Assembly: GCA_012519645.1 (NCBI GenBank)
Contig: JAAYPU010000219.1
Location: forward strand, 1 to 14,122
Length of the DNA stretch: 14,122 bases
Origin: Clostridiales bacterium
GTDB taxonomy: Bacteria; Bacillota; Clostridia; Peptostreptococcales; JAAYPU01
Reading direction: 5' to 3'
The notes beneath the pieces are model-generated. The model was given only the letters and a program-made list of their open reading frames with translations. It was not told the DNA's origin and did not search any database. This document shows positions 1-7,900 of the stretch, piece by piece (the stretch's first letter is position 1; each line of letters begins with the position of its first letter). Position numbers and translations under genes: made by a program.

Positions 1-51
1 CTGACTCACACCTTGGCTGTAAAGCCGAAGGATTTCTCGATACTTGATCAT
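1..51 (-). CDS. istA: IS21-family transposase IstA, N-terminal 17 codons (cut by window edge)
   Basis: The minus strand from 51 encodes MIKYREILRLYSQGVSQ before running off the window. This matches the typical start of IS21-family IstA, where a KYREILRL..QG.S segment begins the N-terminal helix-turn-helix. IstA is the DDE transposase that works with the IstB AAA+ helper to insert the element; the DDE core and istB would lie outside the window. An AGGAGG ribosome binding site (60-65) sits 8 bases before the ATG, which fixes the start. The gene points away from the BREX operon but lies on the same strand, so read-through from brxL could reach it. Only 17 residues are visible, so the family call rests on this short N-terminal match plus the terminal repeats. 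Confidence 0.75.
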   Translation of the reverse strand, partial: MIKYREILRLYSQGVSQ

Positions 52-81
52 TTGATCAACCTCCTGATAGTTGATTTACAC

Positions 82-94
82 TATGCAGTGCATA
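82..94. repeat. 13-base palindrome in the istA leader
   Basis: TATGCA-g-TGCATA is a perfect hyphenated palindrome with 6-base arms. It lies between the candidate istA -10 box (100-105) and the istA ribosome binding site (60-65), where a repressor or a small hairpin could affect istA expression. No role is shown by the sequence beyond the symmetry and position. Confidence 0.4.
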
Positions 95-99
95 AAGTC

Positions 100-105
100 A
101 TTATA
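100..105 (-). promoter_or_regulatory. Candidate -10 box for istA
   Basis: The minus strand reads TATAAT, a perfect consensus -10, about 48 bases upstream of the istA start. The best -35-like match upstream (TTGGTC, 126-131) is poor and 20 bases away, so this is a weak or IS-specific promoter at best. The assignment is inference from consensus alone. Confidence 0.35.
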
Positions 106-205
106 TCGGAGGTGGATCTCGCCATGACCAAAATGGCTCTATTTGATGCACAAAATGGCTCTTTTTCAGCACACATGTGGCTTTATCTCGAAATATTACT
201 CAATA

Positions 206-286
206 TTAAACTTGACCTTTGCAAACCCTAACAGGTATTCGCACTGTCTTGTCATCAATATAGTCACTATGGTAGTGGTAAAACAT
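206..286 (-). CDS. 26-codon ORF with strong ribosome binding site, unrecognised; possible gene remnant
   Basis: On the minus strand a GGAGGA motif (291-296) lies 4 bases before an ATG at 286, and the frame runs 26 codons to a TAA at 206. The peptide begins MFYHYHSDYIDDKTVRIPV and matches nothing I recognise. It lies between brxL and the IS21 end. It could be a small real gene, or the 5' stub of a longer gene whose remainder was lost when mobile DNA inserted nearby. The ribosome binding site is the main evidence that it was once, or still is, translated. The stop precedes the IS end by about 30 bases, so the insertion itself did not create it. Confidence 0.3.
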   Translation of the reverse strand: MFYHYHSDYIDDKTVRIPVRVCKGQV

Positions 287-437
287 AGCTTCCTCCGAAA
301 GATTAACTTAAATTTCCGAATCGTATCACAGCATTTAATCCCTCTAAAATTTTTACTTAGTGGTTAGCTATTCTCATAATGATTATCTCCCAAACATTGA
401 TACAATTTACTAAACACTGCCAAGATCTCAATACATT

Positions 438-2546
438 TTATGAGAGTATTTTTATATAATCAATTTCTGTTGCCCTACATTTTCTTTTTGTCTGATCGAG
501 TTCTTCAAACCCATACCAGGTTTTTGGCTTTTGAAAAATATCTAGCCCTCTGCCTGGTTTAATCCTCCAGCCAGAATCTGTTTCGATAAGCCTATCATGT
601 ATTTTATCATCAAATTCATAGCTAAAGTCTATCCCTTCCTGTGCAAGGCTTTTTTTCATCTCTTCAAACTTCAAACTGACTTCTTCTTCAAATGATTTGT
701 TCTCTGCTGATGTTACTAGCTTTACAGCAACCCTATTGGCAGCTGAATCAATAACGCCGCAGAAAGCGATAAAGTTTTTAATTTGATAATCAAGCCTGAT
801 ATAAGGATCTACAACTCGAATGTTTTTTGCCCTCCTTAAATAAGGTGAAAATAAACGTTTATAAGAAATACCCTTAGCCCCTTCTTCAATTATGATTGTT
901 AGTTCTTTAGGTTCCCTTTTTTCATCCAATAAAGAGGCAACTTCTTTTGCTTGAAGCTCGGTGTATATTTGAATTATTCTTTCTTCAACTTTATTTTCTT
1001 CTTGTATACCTATATCTTCATCCAAGACATTTTCAAATTTATTATTTAAAAGATTTTCTTCTCCTTCGATTTCATCAGGAGGTGTAAAAACCGGCAGCTT
1101 GTGGTTTTTTTGAAAATCATCAGGCCACTTCGAATGTATTGTTACCGGTACATATTCTCTATCAAGTTTACAAAGCTCGTCCCTCACACGCTGTCTAAGC
1201 TCTAGCGCTGGATTAACACAGAACTTATAGAATTCTTCTTCTGAGGGTTGTTTATTAGGAAATAATATTTTTAGCATTCCACTGGCGCCGGCTTCTATTG
1301 CTTTTGCATCTCTCATATCTTCACAATGGAAGAGTTCTATATTCATTTTTACATAATCCCGATAACTAATATCAGACCTTAAAAGATGTAAAATTTCTCC
1401 GAAAATATCTCCTTTAAATCCTAAACTATTTGATGGAGTCTCTTTACTAATCCGGGGCAACTCCCATCCAGGCAACAAACCAGAAAAACGATCAATAAAC
1501 GCCGTTTCTCTAAGAAAATTAGGGAAAGATCTAAATAACCCAATCTCTTCATTCACTGGCCTTCTCTTTTCGTCAATATCTATATTAGCAAGTAAAACCA
1601 ACCCTGCATCTGCTGAAATCGTTCCTGAAGCCCCACGGCCAAATCTTCCTGATTCCAGGTAAGATTTGAGTAGGGCAGTTAGTTCTCCAGAGGGATCGGC
1701 TTTCACTTTTTGTGCTTCATCAATTACAACACAGTCATAACGGGTAATCAACCCTGGAGTTTTTCTGCCATCATGAAAAAATAATACCGCTGGAGAAATA
1801 GCTCCAGAACGAACGGCAACATATCTAGACATATTATCAAATACAAATGATTTGCCGGTACCTTTGGGTGCAGGCTCCACAAGATTGTAACGGGGTTCAA
1901 CTAAAGGGATTAAACGACAAACAAGAAGGCATTTTTGTCTTTCTGTATACAAACGATGATTAAATCCCATCGATGAAACAATTAAGTTAAGCCATTCCTC
2001 TGTTGAAAAAATACTTCTAGTCTCACAAAAATATTCAATATCAACATTAGCCAGTTGAAAAGGCTTAAATTCTTTTAGCCAAATTTGCCCTTTTTTGTTT
2101 TCTTCCGTAGGGGGTATGTAAAATAAAGTGCCAACTCCCCATAAACCGCTACTCAGCAACATTTCATTGTCCTGAATTATTTGAGGGGAAATATGCCCCT
2201 GATTTTCATCTAATAACGGTATATTTAAGTAACGGTCGCCTTTTACAAGATTTACACTAACAGAGTAATTATCAAGCATTTGAACTTCTCTTTGTTCAAA
2301 CAGGTCATTTTTAATTGCCTCTTTTTCTCCCTTTGATGGAATATACTTCTGGACAAACCTGGCAATTTTTCCTCTGCTCTCTTCATTTAATTCCATATCG
2401 TCCCCAACAAAGTGTGCTATAATCCATTCCGCAACATATGTAGGAATAGCGCGGCTGCCAAAGCCAGCTTTATGAATTAAAGATTTATTAATTACTATTT
2501 CTCCAAAATAATCTCTAGCTTTTATTTCAAAACTTTCCATAGCCAC
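438..2546 (-). CDS. brxL: BrxL AAA+ protein with MIT_C-like C-terminal domain in place of the Lon domain
   Basis: This 702-residue protein is the BrxL component of the BREX system. Known BrxL proteins are DNA-binding AAA+ ring proteins needed to block phage. An N-terminal region (1-200) leads to a Walker A at 226-233 (APKGTGKS), a Walker B at 273-277 (VVIDE) and BrxL-typical stretches SYLESGRFGRG (295-305), GLVLLANID (315-323) and a FLRETAFIDR/GWELP segment (344-364). After an acidic linker (480-545), residues 548-700 do not resemble a Lon protease domain. They resemble the MIT_C domain of eukaryotic MITD1: SYKRLF, DPYIR (580-584), NFIAFC, KLVTS, IHDR (649-652), GW and GRGLD (665-669). GTG at 2546 is chosen because AGGAGG lies 8 bases upstream; ATG at 2540 is the alternative. 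It is the last gene of the operon, 12 bases after pglZ. I see no strong terminator in 287-437. Confidence 0.88.
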   Translation of the reverse strand: MAMESFEIKARDYFGEIVINKSLIHKAGFGSRAIPTYVAEWIIAHFVGDDMELNEESRGKIARFVQKYIPSKGEKEAIKNDLFEQREVQMLDNYSVSVNLVKGDRYLNIPLLDENQGHISPQIIQDNEMLLSSGLWGVGTLFYIPPTEENKKGQIWLKEFKPFQLANVDIEYFCETRSIFSTEEWLNLIVSSMGFNHRLYTERQKCLLVCRLIPLVEPRYNLVEPAPKGTGKSFVFDNMSRYVAVRSGAISPAVLFFHDGRKTPGLITRYDCVVIDEAQKVKADPSGELTALLKSYLESGRFGRGASGTISADAGLVLLANIDIDEKRRPVNEEIGLFRSFPNFLRETAFIDRFSGLLPGWELPRISKETPSNSLGFKGDIFGEILHLLRSDISYRDYVKMNIELFHCEDMRDAKAIEAGASGMLKILFPNKQPSEEEFYKFCVNPALELRQRVRDELCKLDREYVPVTIHSKWPDDFQKNHKLPVFTPPDEIEGEENLLNNKFENVLDEDIGIQEENKVEERIIQIYTELQAKEVASLLDEKREPKELTIIIEEGAKGISYKRLFSPYLRRAKNIRVVDPYIRLDYQIKNFIAFCGVIDSAANRVAVKLVTSAENKSFEEEVSLKFEEMKKSLAQEGIDFSYEFDDKIHDRLIETDSGWRIKPGRGLDIFQKPKTWYGFEELDQTKRKCRATEIDYIKILS

Positions 2547-2554
2547 CCCATTTA

Positions 2555-2560
2555 CCTCCT
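2555..2560 (-). promoter_or_regulatory. Shine-Dalgarno deciding the GTG start of brxL
   Basis: AGGAGG on the minus strand overlaps the last bases of the pglZ stop codon (TAG at 2561-2559). It lies 8 bases from GTG 2546 but 14 bases from the in-frame ATG at 2540, so the GTG is favoured. The overlap implies translational coupling of brxL to pglZ. Confidence 0.7.
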
Positions 2561-4919
2561 AAATCATATCATCAAAGTCTATAGATCCTTTGGTTTCAAA
2601 CATAGAGACCATTTCTATAGGCAATACTGCCTTAAACTTCATTTCTTTACCGCCCATCATAAAGCTAATACCCAAGTGTAGGTTCTGGCTTTCTTCTTTA
2701 TTAGTAGTTTTCTTAAATCGAACAGGTATTTTTATTATTTCATTTCGTTTTCTATCAAGTAAATCCAATTGATACTGGCTGGCCTCAACATTTGTATTTA
2801 AAACATCTATACTAATTTTTTCAGCGGGAAGTTGGTTGGGGTTACCCAACTCCAGCTCAATTATTTCTTTACTCTGGTATCTGTACTTTTTCTTTATCAA
2901 AAGAACGGTAAGCTCTAAAATTGATAAGACAGTTTTTTCAAAAATAAGATAAGGAACCACCACTTCTTCCGGAGAAAGACTACCATGAAGATAACAACTC
3001 GCGTCAGACTCTATAAACCGATTAGCTCTTCTGGCACACAAGAAATGTTCTTTATTACCGAAAACAGAGGCATCAAGAAAAAAACAATCTGTTTTAAGGT
3101 TATCTGGTAATATTGAAAAACGTTCAGGAGAAACGGCTATAAAGCGATGGGAAGGATCTTTGAAATCATTAGCTTTAAAAAAATCTTTGTCAATGTTGTT
3201 GGCAAGGGATTTTGGAATCCTTGTAGAACCATGATCAGAACAAATATGAATAGATATTATCTTGCTTAGGTTAAAACGTTTAATAAAAGAATCTATTTCT
3301 TCAACAAGTGAAGTTAGCAGGTGTTCAATATGTTTCTCATGAGAAATGCCTAAGTCAGACTCTGAAAGATGAAGGGCTTTATCAATTGAACGATAATTAA
3401 CAAAGTATGCATTGGCTTTAACCTCTCGAAGTGCATTTAACTTTTCAATATCCGAAAGATATACAAATCCTATCTCTTTAAAAAAATCTTCCCAGCCTTT
3501 TTCTATGATTTTTGCATATCCTCGTTCTTCGATATCTTGATAAGAGGTAGCTCCTGATAAAAGGCATTTTTTTGATATTTCTGTTTCTGAAGGGAGCATA
3601 CTCAAGTACATTTTACTCTCTTTTAATAAAAAGCCTTTTTGCTGAAAGGCTTGATAAAGAAGAGGAAGTAAAAACAAACCAAAGTTGTCAATAATAACAA
3701 CTAAATCAACTCTTTTTTTATCTTTGAAACGGCTAAAATTATTAGGGATAATATTAAAAACCATTCGGTTTGAACTTGCCCTAATTTTTTCCCAGTTGTC
3801 ATACAACCAACTGGCAAATTGATCTCCTTTTTCAATTAGCTCCATATCTGCTATTTTATGATAATCAAGCCAACGAAAATAAGGAATGTACTCATTAATT
3901 ACCCAGTTGAGCACATCTTCTACCCCATTTTGTAATGGGGGGCTTGAGGGTTTTGATGGTCTAATATGTTTTTCCAGTAAGGACAACGACGGGCTAATAC
4001 GATCCTTTATTTGGATAAATGTCCTGGAAACATGCTGAATATTTTCTTTGGTAATTAAATCTGGGTTTTTCTTAAATATATCATTTACTCTTTCATACTC
4101 AATAAGTAACAACCCACTAATATTCTCCAAAAAGTTTAAAAATTCTTCGTTGTCTTTTGGCATCGGAAGATCATTTAAGTAGTACTCTACATGCTTAATA
4201 ACATCTGTAACCGTGTCTTCCTCTACAATCAAATCACGCAGATTAAAATTAAGCGAACTAAAAAGCTGAAATTTTTCATCCAACAGTTTCCATCCAATAT
4301 TTTTGTAATGACGTAAAATTTTATATTTCATTAAATCTATGTTTAAAGATAACAAATCTTCCTCAATTAACTCAATCACTTTCCGTTGAGAAAAATCTTT
4401 AGCCTTTTGTTTCCACAAATTTAATTGTTGCAGGTAAATTTTATTTATAAGCTTGTTATTAGTATTAGCTGACCAACGTTCTGGTTCAAAAGACTGTAAG
4501 ATTTCTACTATTCTATTAATGGGGAAAACGGGGGAAGTAAATACCTGCCCATAAAAATACTCCAAAATAACATTATTAAAAGAAACCCCTTCTTTGGGAA
4601 CGATATCGAGTTCCAACAATCCCGCTGTAATTATTTCTTCATCGCTAATAAATTCAGGAACAACTACTCCCCAGCGTTCTTTAATTATATCTCGCGCAGT
4701 CAACTCACCAAAAGAAAAAGTTGGGTGTTCATAATGTTCTGCCATTCGCTTAAACCAGATAAAAATAGATTTTTCCCTTATGACAACCTCTAAATCTTCT
4801 CTCCTACTTATGGCTTCTTTGATTTTGGCATAGGCAGGAACATAATCGCCAACGGTTGTAACATTAATAAGCATCCTATCTGATTTCAAAGATAGAGGGT
4901 CATAAGAAATAACAATCAT
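2559..4919 (-). CDS. pglZ: PglZ-domain alkaline phosphatase superfamily protein (BREX)
   Basis: This is a 786-residue PglZ protein, the signature gene of BREX systems. PglZ has an alkaline-phosphatase fold; its exact target in BREX is not settled. The fold begins around residue 404 with VVIIDNFG, whose D411 is the expected first metal ligand. SMLPSETEISK (440-450) is the likely nucleophile region (S444 or T446). SDHGS (561-565) supplies D562/H563, and YLHGSLSPEEVVVP (643-656) is the hallmark PglZ C-terminal motif with H645. The metal-site residues therefore look intact. Residues 1-390 are a mainly helical N-terminal region typical of longer PglZ proteins, and 665-786 look beta-rich. The start overlaps the brxC-like stop as ATGA, with an AGAGGAG site 11 bases upstream inside that gene, so the two are coupled. 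No helicase gene lies beside it, unlike BREX types 2, 3, 5 and 6. Confidence 0.9.
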   Translation of the reverse strand: MIVISYDPLSLKSDRMLINVTTVGDYVPAYAKIKEAISRREDLEVVIREKSIFIWFKRMAEHYEHPTFSFGELTARDIIKERWGVVVPEFISDEEIITAGLLELDIVPKEGVSFNNVILEYFYGQVFTSPVFPINRIVEILQSFEPERWSANTNNKLINKIYLQQLNLWKQKAKDFSQRKVIELIEEDLLSLNIDLMKYKILRHYKNIGWKLLDEKFQLFSSLNFNLRDLIVEEDTVTDVIKHVEYYLNDLPMPKDNEEFLNFLENISGLLLIEYERVNDIFKKNPDLITKENIQHVSRTFIQIKDRISPSLSLLEKHIRPSKPSSPPLQNGVEDVLNWVINEYIPYFRWLDYHKIADMELIEKGDQFASWLYDNWEKIRASSNRMVFNIIPNNFSRFKDKKRVDLVVIIDNFGLFLLPLLYQAFQQKGFLLKESKMYLSMLPSETEISKKCLLSGATSYQDIEERGYAKIIEKGWEDFFKEIGFVYLSDIEKLNALREVKANAYFVNYRSIDKALHLSESDLGISHEKHIEHLLTSLVEEIDSFIKRFNLSKIISIHICSDHGSTRIPKSLANNIDKDFFKANDFKDPSHRFIAVSPERFSILPDNLKTDCFFLDASVFGNKEHFLCARRANRFIESDASCYLHGSLSPEEVVVPYLIFEKTVLSILELTVLLIKKKYRYQSKEIIELELGNPNQLPAEKISIDVLNTNVEASQYQLDLLDRKRNEIIKIPVRFKKTTNKEESQNLHLGISFMMGGKEMKFKAVLPIEMVSMFETKGSIDFDDMI

Positions 4920-7900
4920 TTTTTAAATTTCTCCTCTAATTTAAGTAAAATATCTTTTATCTCCTTTTGAAGTTCTTTAATGGTCACGATATTTGCCTCA
5001 ATAATCTCTTTAAGAAGAGAGCTAACAGTAGCTCTCATTTCTTCTTTGGTTTTTGGGAAAACAAACATAATTTTTTCATCAGTTATCCCTAGTTGTTGGC
5101 GTTTGATGATATTTTTTTCCGTCTCGTCAATAACATTTACTGTTTTTACCCTGCTATATTTCCCCTTTCCGTCACAAGCTACAAATTTAATCATTTTCTT
5201 GCCTGTCACTTCAATAGTATAATTAGTTTTAATTTTTTTTCTCTCTGCGGACGGATCTGTAGGATCAGAACCATCGTCTGTTAACCAGATCTCCTCGCCT
5301 TTCTCTGCCGGTTTAACACATATTACAAGCTTTCCTTTATGATATACTGTATCACCTTCAAGATTAGAATGTTGTTTAAACTCAACTATAGGTTCATGTA
5401 CCGGTGATTCATTTTCTTCAATATGCTTTTTTCCTCTTTTGATTTTGTTCATGTAATCTTCTGTTTTATCGGCTGTCCACAAGGCAAGCGGCTGCAATCC
5501 GTATGCATCGGGCAGTATGGAAAACAGGAAATCCTGGATATTAGTCAACTCTTTAATCTTCAGCAAAGGCTTGCTGTCATTATTATGAAATGAGCTATAA
5601 GGGTCTTTCTGATAAGAATCAAGACTATTGTACCACTCTCGGATACCTTCCTGGAGATCTAAGTCCAGCTCACCTTTAATACTAAAAATTTTAATAACCT
5701 GCTTGACAATCTCTCTTTGTTTATTGCCAACAGTGTTTTCCACATTTTCCTTAATCGCTTTTAAAAAGTCAGTTATTTCCTCTAGTTTCTTGGGAGATAT
5801 TTTTTCGTCCGGTTCCATAGAAAAAACCGTAAGCAAATCATTCTTCATAAAACCAAAGGGATCTTTTGTCGTGGCCTGGAGCATTGTTTGAATAAATAGT
5901 TTTTCGTTTTCTTTATCATAAAAATCTAAAGAACGAGCAATTGGATCAAGGTTATCCCACCAGCTAATCAGTGAATGGAAAGCTTCGTGAATACTGTAAT
6001 TTTTCCCTGCAACGTGGTCCTCCGGAGAAAAAATTTGGCACACAAGGTTATAAAATTGCCTTTCTTCATCTGACATCGGTTCGTAAAAAAGCACGGCCGT
6101 CTTCTTTTCTCCACAGATTAATGAATAAACTGATTCAAAATCAGTAAACTTAATATCAGTGAGTGCACCCTCTTCACGTTTTACACGCAAGCTATCCCTA
6201 TAATAACGCCTGGCCAGCAGAAACATTAGTGTTACAGCAATTCTTCCCTGACCATATTCCTCAAAATACTTCTTAAAGAATAAGTGACAAGAAACGGGGT
6301 TTGAAGCTGCTTCTATGTCTTGCAAAAGAGCTAAATAGGAAGGAAAAACATGGCCAAACTTGCTTGTTTCTCTTTCAACTTCATATTTTCTCTTTTCCTC
6401 TTTTCCATCAAAAAACTTTAACACCTGATTATCCACAAAGCAGCGTTTTAAGTACCTGATCCCACCGGTATTATCCGGCCAACTTAAATCTATTTCCACA
6501 GGTGAAGATAAGTCCAGCAAATATTCGCAGGCTTCTTTAAACATTCTTTCGTCATTTGGATTCAACTTCAGGTGGCATTTATTAAAGTTTATATGTGAAA
6601 ATTTGTTTCTTTTCGCAGAATAAAGCTTCTCCATTACTTTATTCGCAGGGTCATATTTATTTGACACAAAAAGGGCATTCCCTTTTACAGTAAACCAATT
6701 CATTGCTTCTGGTGAAAAATACGTTTCCTTTATTTTCTTTAGAGCATCCAAAGCTTCCTTTTTTCGCTCTCGGAGCATTGTGTTTTCATGCGGGCCAAAG
6801 TTTTTAGCCTCATCGCTTTGTTGAATGCTCTTTATTGCATCCAGAGTAAGAACATCCTCTAACACAGGTAGAGCTTTTTGGGGAACAGATATTACAATTT
6901 TATCTTGAGTATTCTTAATAATATACTTTTTTGCCAGATCAATATCTTTATCAGTTTCACAAAAAACATAAACAGCTGTCCCTTCATAAGACATTCGCGG
7001 GTCTTCAATCTGGCGCCTTTTGTGTTCAAGCATCTCAAAAAAGGAAGCTGTTTGTCCATCTATGATATAATCCTGCTCTATTTCAGAAGGCAAAACAAAC
7101 TGGACTTTTAAACGTTTGTCTTCATTATAAGTGGTATTATAGTGTTTCGCCTCCAAGTATTCTTCTTCACCAGTAAATGGCAGGTGCTCTAAAAAAGTAT
7201 GCAAAATATTGCTCGGCCTATTTTCGGGATTAATCTTAAATTCCTGGATACGCCTTTCAATGTCAACAACATCGCTTCTTTTGAATTCATATATACCTTT
7301 GTTGTTGTAGAGAATAGTTGCCTGGCATAACCGTTTCAATCTTTCTTCTAGCGCCTGGGCATCCTGTACTGAAAGAGCATTTAAAGCAAATTTAATGTTC
7401 TCTAAGGTGTTGTGAACAGGTGTGCTTTCGGTGGAAATAATTTCATTAATAAGCATAGCTTTTAAGATTTTATGCATAAGTTCGTCTACTTCATCAAAAA
7501 GCTTCATTTGGCTATCCTTTTTTAAGTAAGCCAGCATTTCTTTTAAAGTTTCTTCATAATCAGCAACAGCTTTACGTACCCTGTCCCTTAAATTTCGGTT
7601 GTCCGTTTTCAGACTATCCCGAAAGTAATCATAAAGAAGATCCTCGGTGTATAAATTCAATTTTCCATCTGCTTCAATATCGTTACGTTCGGTAAACCAG
7701 GGGTAAGAGAACTCCTGCACATTTATCCAGCCAGTTTCACCTGTTTCAAATTCCGGCGAGAAAAATTTAAATACGGAGCGATTATCTGACCCTGCTTCCC
7801 CAGCCAGCTGTAACAAGGCATAAGTTGCCAGGGGATGCATAGGATAAATATTTTCGATAATATTTGCCTTTAACTTCGGCGCTGGGAGCCAGTTGAAAAG

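Larger units (their letters stand above)
1..175 (-). mobile_element. End of an IS21-family insertion sequence (partial)
   Basis: The left edge holds one end of an IS21-family element whose body lies outside the window. The sequence shows the istA start (49-51) preceded by two exact 12-base direct repeats, caaaatggctct, at 129-140 and 151-162, 22 bases apart. Multiple terminal repeats of this kind are a hallmark of IS21-family ends, where they serve as transposase binding sites. The outer boundary should end in CA on the plus strand; CA dinucleotides at 170-171, 172-173 and 174-175 are candidates, so the exact end is uncertain by a few bases. The other end and the target duplication cannot be checked here. 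Confidence 0.72.

Noticed and set aside
13..231. A 72-codon plus-strand ORF at the left edge
   Set aside because: It runs antisense across the istA start and through the IS terminal repeats, and has no ribosome binding site; the minus-strand istA reading explains this stretch.
287..437. A rho-independent terminator after brxL
   Set aside because: Only weak elements were seen (for example ATAAT-c-ATTAT near 375-390) with no GC stem followed by a T run in the reading direction.
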